Source: Sebastes aleutianus (taxonomy: Eukaryota > Chordata > Actinopteri > Perciformes > Sebastidae). From it: 64,000 nucleotides of DNA. The first letter of the stretch is position 1. Each line of letters begins with the position of its first letter. Below the pieces are notes generated by a model. The model was not told the origin of the DNA. It made no database searches and worked only from the letters and a program-made list of their open reading frames with translations. The position numbers were made by a program, and so were the translations under genes. The stretch lies in assembly GCA_916700875.1 (NCBI GenBank), contig CAKAKS010000038.1, forward strand, positions 10,583,719 to 10,647,718, given 5' to 3'. Positions 61,775 to 64,000 of the stretch are shown here, one piece after another.

Positions 61775-62660
61775 CGAAGCAACAGAGGCCAATATATCCT
61801 GATTTTTAATCCCTAGTAAGGGTCAAGCTCCAAAAATGCTGCATCCTACATTTCCCATCATGTAACAAATAGCATAATTTTTGTTTGACCCTCCTTGTCT
61901 GGTAAATGCACACATCTTTCAAACGCCATGCTCAAGACATTATGCAACTTTTATCACGGGCTGAGTAGTACTCTACATGACGAGTAAACTGACCTTTATG
62001 TGTAAAATCAATGGAATGCCCCTTTAATAAGATATTAAAGTCAGTAAAACACAGGTTCATTCAGTACTGTGGCCCCCAGGAGTGCAAGCTAGCTGTTTGA
62101 ATACATACAAAATATCAAAAACCCATTCATTAATAATGATTGGATGACAACATCAACACAGTCACCATGACTATGTAAACTAGATAAAACGTATTGATTA
62201 CTTCTGTGTGTTTGTGTCTCACACACACCCTGTCACACTCTCACTTTGTTTTCCCACACCCTCTGAAACCGACCTGTACACAGAGGTTCTTAGCGCCCCA
62301 GTGGCATATTTGTCATTCTGGTTGAGAAGGAATTAAACCTGTAGAGCAGCAAGAGAAAATGTCGGCTTCATCAAGGTTTAGCAGCAATCTGATACGATCG
62401 CAGAGGAAGAAGAAGTGACACATGCACGTTAAAAAGAAGCAGTTAGGGAGTAATTACTTTTTTGTAAAGCGTGGAAAAGCAAAAAAGGCCTAAGGCGCAT
62501 CTTAACAGTGCAACAGCTGAAACAAAGGGTCTGAGAATTTAATCATCTGCAGGTCTGTATTGTGAAATAGAGAGAAAAAAGGGGACTTTCATGTTCTCTC
62601 TTTCATAACTTGTTCCACTAATTCACCTGATTTGCATTTTCTTTCCCTCCCCGTCTGCCC
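61775..62660. other. Upstream intron or flank of cgn
   Basis: No exon or repeat supported. It ends in a pyrimidine-rich stretch and the acceptor tgcccag at 62656-62662. Confidence 0.45.
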
Positions 62661-62691
62661 AGGCTGCTCGCACAGAAACCAGGAAGTCAGC

Positions 62692-63984
62692 ATGAGCACT
62701 CTGTCCACTGAAAAGAAGCCTCTTGTGGATTACGGCGTTCAGATCCGCTTCATCAAGGACCTCCACGACACAGGCGGAGGTTATGCCGACAAATCCAAAG
62801 CAAGCAACAGTGCGACCCCTCCTTCCAATAAGTACGGGGTGGCCGTGCACGTTCAGGGAATCTCTGGACAGCCTTACGTGGTCCTGAAAGATGGCGAGAA
62901 AGGTGACTCTTACGGGGTTCAGCTGAACACTCCCAGCTCCGGCTCAGGGCCACCCTCACCGTTCACCAGCCTCCCCAAGAAAAATACAAAACCAGAGGAA
63001 TTTGCAAACCCCTATAGCCCTGCTTCAAATACAGCACGCTCCAACGTATCTCCAGTAGATGATGAGGTCGGGGAGGTTTTTGGGAGCCCTCATAAGAGAC
63101 CTCCAGGGGATGGACAAGCAGGAACACAAGGGGAGGAGGAGAGCGGAGCAGGCAGGAAAGCTGAACCTCGACTCAAAGCAGCAGCCAGTGAAGCAGAGAA
63201 AAACAGAGACAGGACTAGTAATGAGGAGTATAACGAAGCAGGCCTGAAACCTGTCAAATTAAACGGCGTGGGACCCAGAGGGGTCAAGCCGACTGGCTCT
63301 GGTTACACTGGCTCTTTGGGGAGACACAGCAGGAAAAAACAGAGCACTGAGTACTCTTCATCGTCATTCCCAAAACCCCCAGCGTCAATTAATGAGGAGC
63401 CCATCCCAGTGATCGACACCAACTCCCTGGCTCCCATCAACAAGCTCATCAGTAAGTTCAACAGCGGGACGCCGGCAAACAGCGGGACGCCGGCAGACAG
63501 CGCCCCACAGGCGAGAGGCCGCTCCGGAGCGAGGCAGCGGCTCAGGTTTGACGAGCGCAGGCGGTCGAGAAGCCTCGATGCTAGAAATAACGTCCAGCCT
63601 GAGGTCCCCTCACCGAGCTCTCCGACTCCCAATCCCTACGCTACTCCTCCGTCTGCCTCCTCCAATTTGTTGGCGTCATCTTCCTCAGCGAGCAGCAGCC
63701 CTGTATCTGTTTCCAGGGTGACGGCACTCAAGGCCCCCAAGCCGAGCTTTAACTCACTAGGGAAGTTTGTCGCAAAGGACACCTATCCAGCTGTAGCCAA
63801 AAAGCCTGTAAGTACCAGCGATTGCGAGGTATTAAACGGTCTCTTTGTATTGTGTCTGTTTTCTCACCCTGCTAACTCTCTATTTAAAGGAGATAACTCC
63901 GAGGAGCATGAGTCAAAGCAAAGGGGTCATCAATGGGGAGGAAGCTCAATCGAAGCAAGCTATTTACAACATCCTTAGAGAAGG
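62692..63984 (+). CDS. cgn: Cingulin, N-terminal head (first two coding exons, cut by window end)
   Basis: Cingulin is a tight-junction scaffold that binds ZO-1 and Rho regulators; its head is followed by a long coiled-coil rod. Exon a is 62692-63807 (372 codons, donor AAGCCT|GTAAGT); exon b is 63890-63984 (donor GAAGG|GTAAAT, phase 2). VDYGVQIRFI (residues 12-21) is the ZO-1 interaction motif. YGVAVHVQGISGQPYVVL and GEKGDSYGVQL match the conserved head. SLAPINKLISKF corresponds to human SVDSLINKF, RSGARQRLRFDERRRSRSLD to the human Arg-rich RKRSKSLD region, and exon b's QAIYNILREG to human KATIYGILREG. The ATG chosen is the first giving the family N-terminus, 30 nt after the acceptor. An in-exon repeat, gggacgccggca (63467-63498), duplicates SGTPA. 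The rod lies beyond the window. Paralogue a or b is not decidable. Confidence 0.9.
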
Positions 63985-64000
63985 GTAAATAAACTACAAG

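Overview
The window reads as nuclear DNA of a ray-finned (percomorph-type) fish. Genes are split by GT-AG introns, intergenic DNA is AT-rich, and it is full of fish-style mobile elements (hAT and TTAA-target MITEs, LINE tails, a tRNA-derived SINE). The gene content corresponds to human 1q21 (PBXIP1, S100 cluster, SHE, PYGO2, CGN). Every exon model below was built by hand from splice sites, reading phase and remembered family sequences; no alignment was run.

Layout: (1) 991-13.55 kb, pbxip1 on the + strand, behind a promoter made of three 81-bp units that each carry two CCAAT boxes and one GC box. (2) 14.8-31 kb, an S100 calcium-binding cluster on the + strand: a compact S100A13/A16-like gene, an S100 with a roughly 160-residue Ala/Glu/Lys-rich tail, and an S100A1-like gene. 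Between the first two genes lies what looks like the remains of a deleted tandem S100 duplicate. (3) 32.7-35.8 kb, nested MITEs around a degenerate S100-like reading frame. (4) 37.5-46.3 kb, she (SH2 adaptor) on the - strand, six coding exons. (5) 47-50.6 kb, a tandem-repeat-rich spacer. (6) 50.8-55.1 kb, pygo2 on the + strand, with long Gly and Gln tracts. (7) 55.5-62.6 kb, a repeat-rich spacer. (8) 62.7 kb to the edge, the first two coding exons of cingulin (cgn), cut by the window end.

The genes do not form one pathway. Pbxip1 is a nucleo-cytoplasmic/microtubule adaptor, the S100s are calcium sensors, She is a tyrosine-phosphate adaptor, Pygo2 is a Wnt/beta-catenin chromatin co-factor and Cgn is a tight-junction scaffold. 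They are together because of conserved synteny. The least ordinary signals are the 81-bp promoter array, the S100 with the long low-complexity tail, the A-B-A'-gene-B' footprint of a lost S100 paralogue, and the S100-like relic between inverted MITEs.
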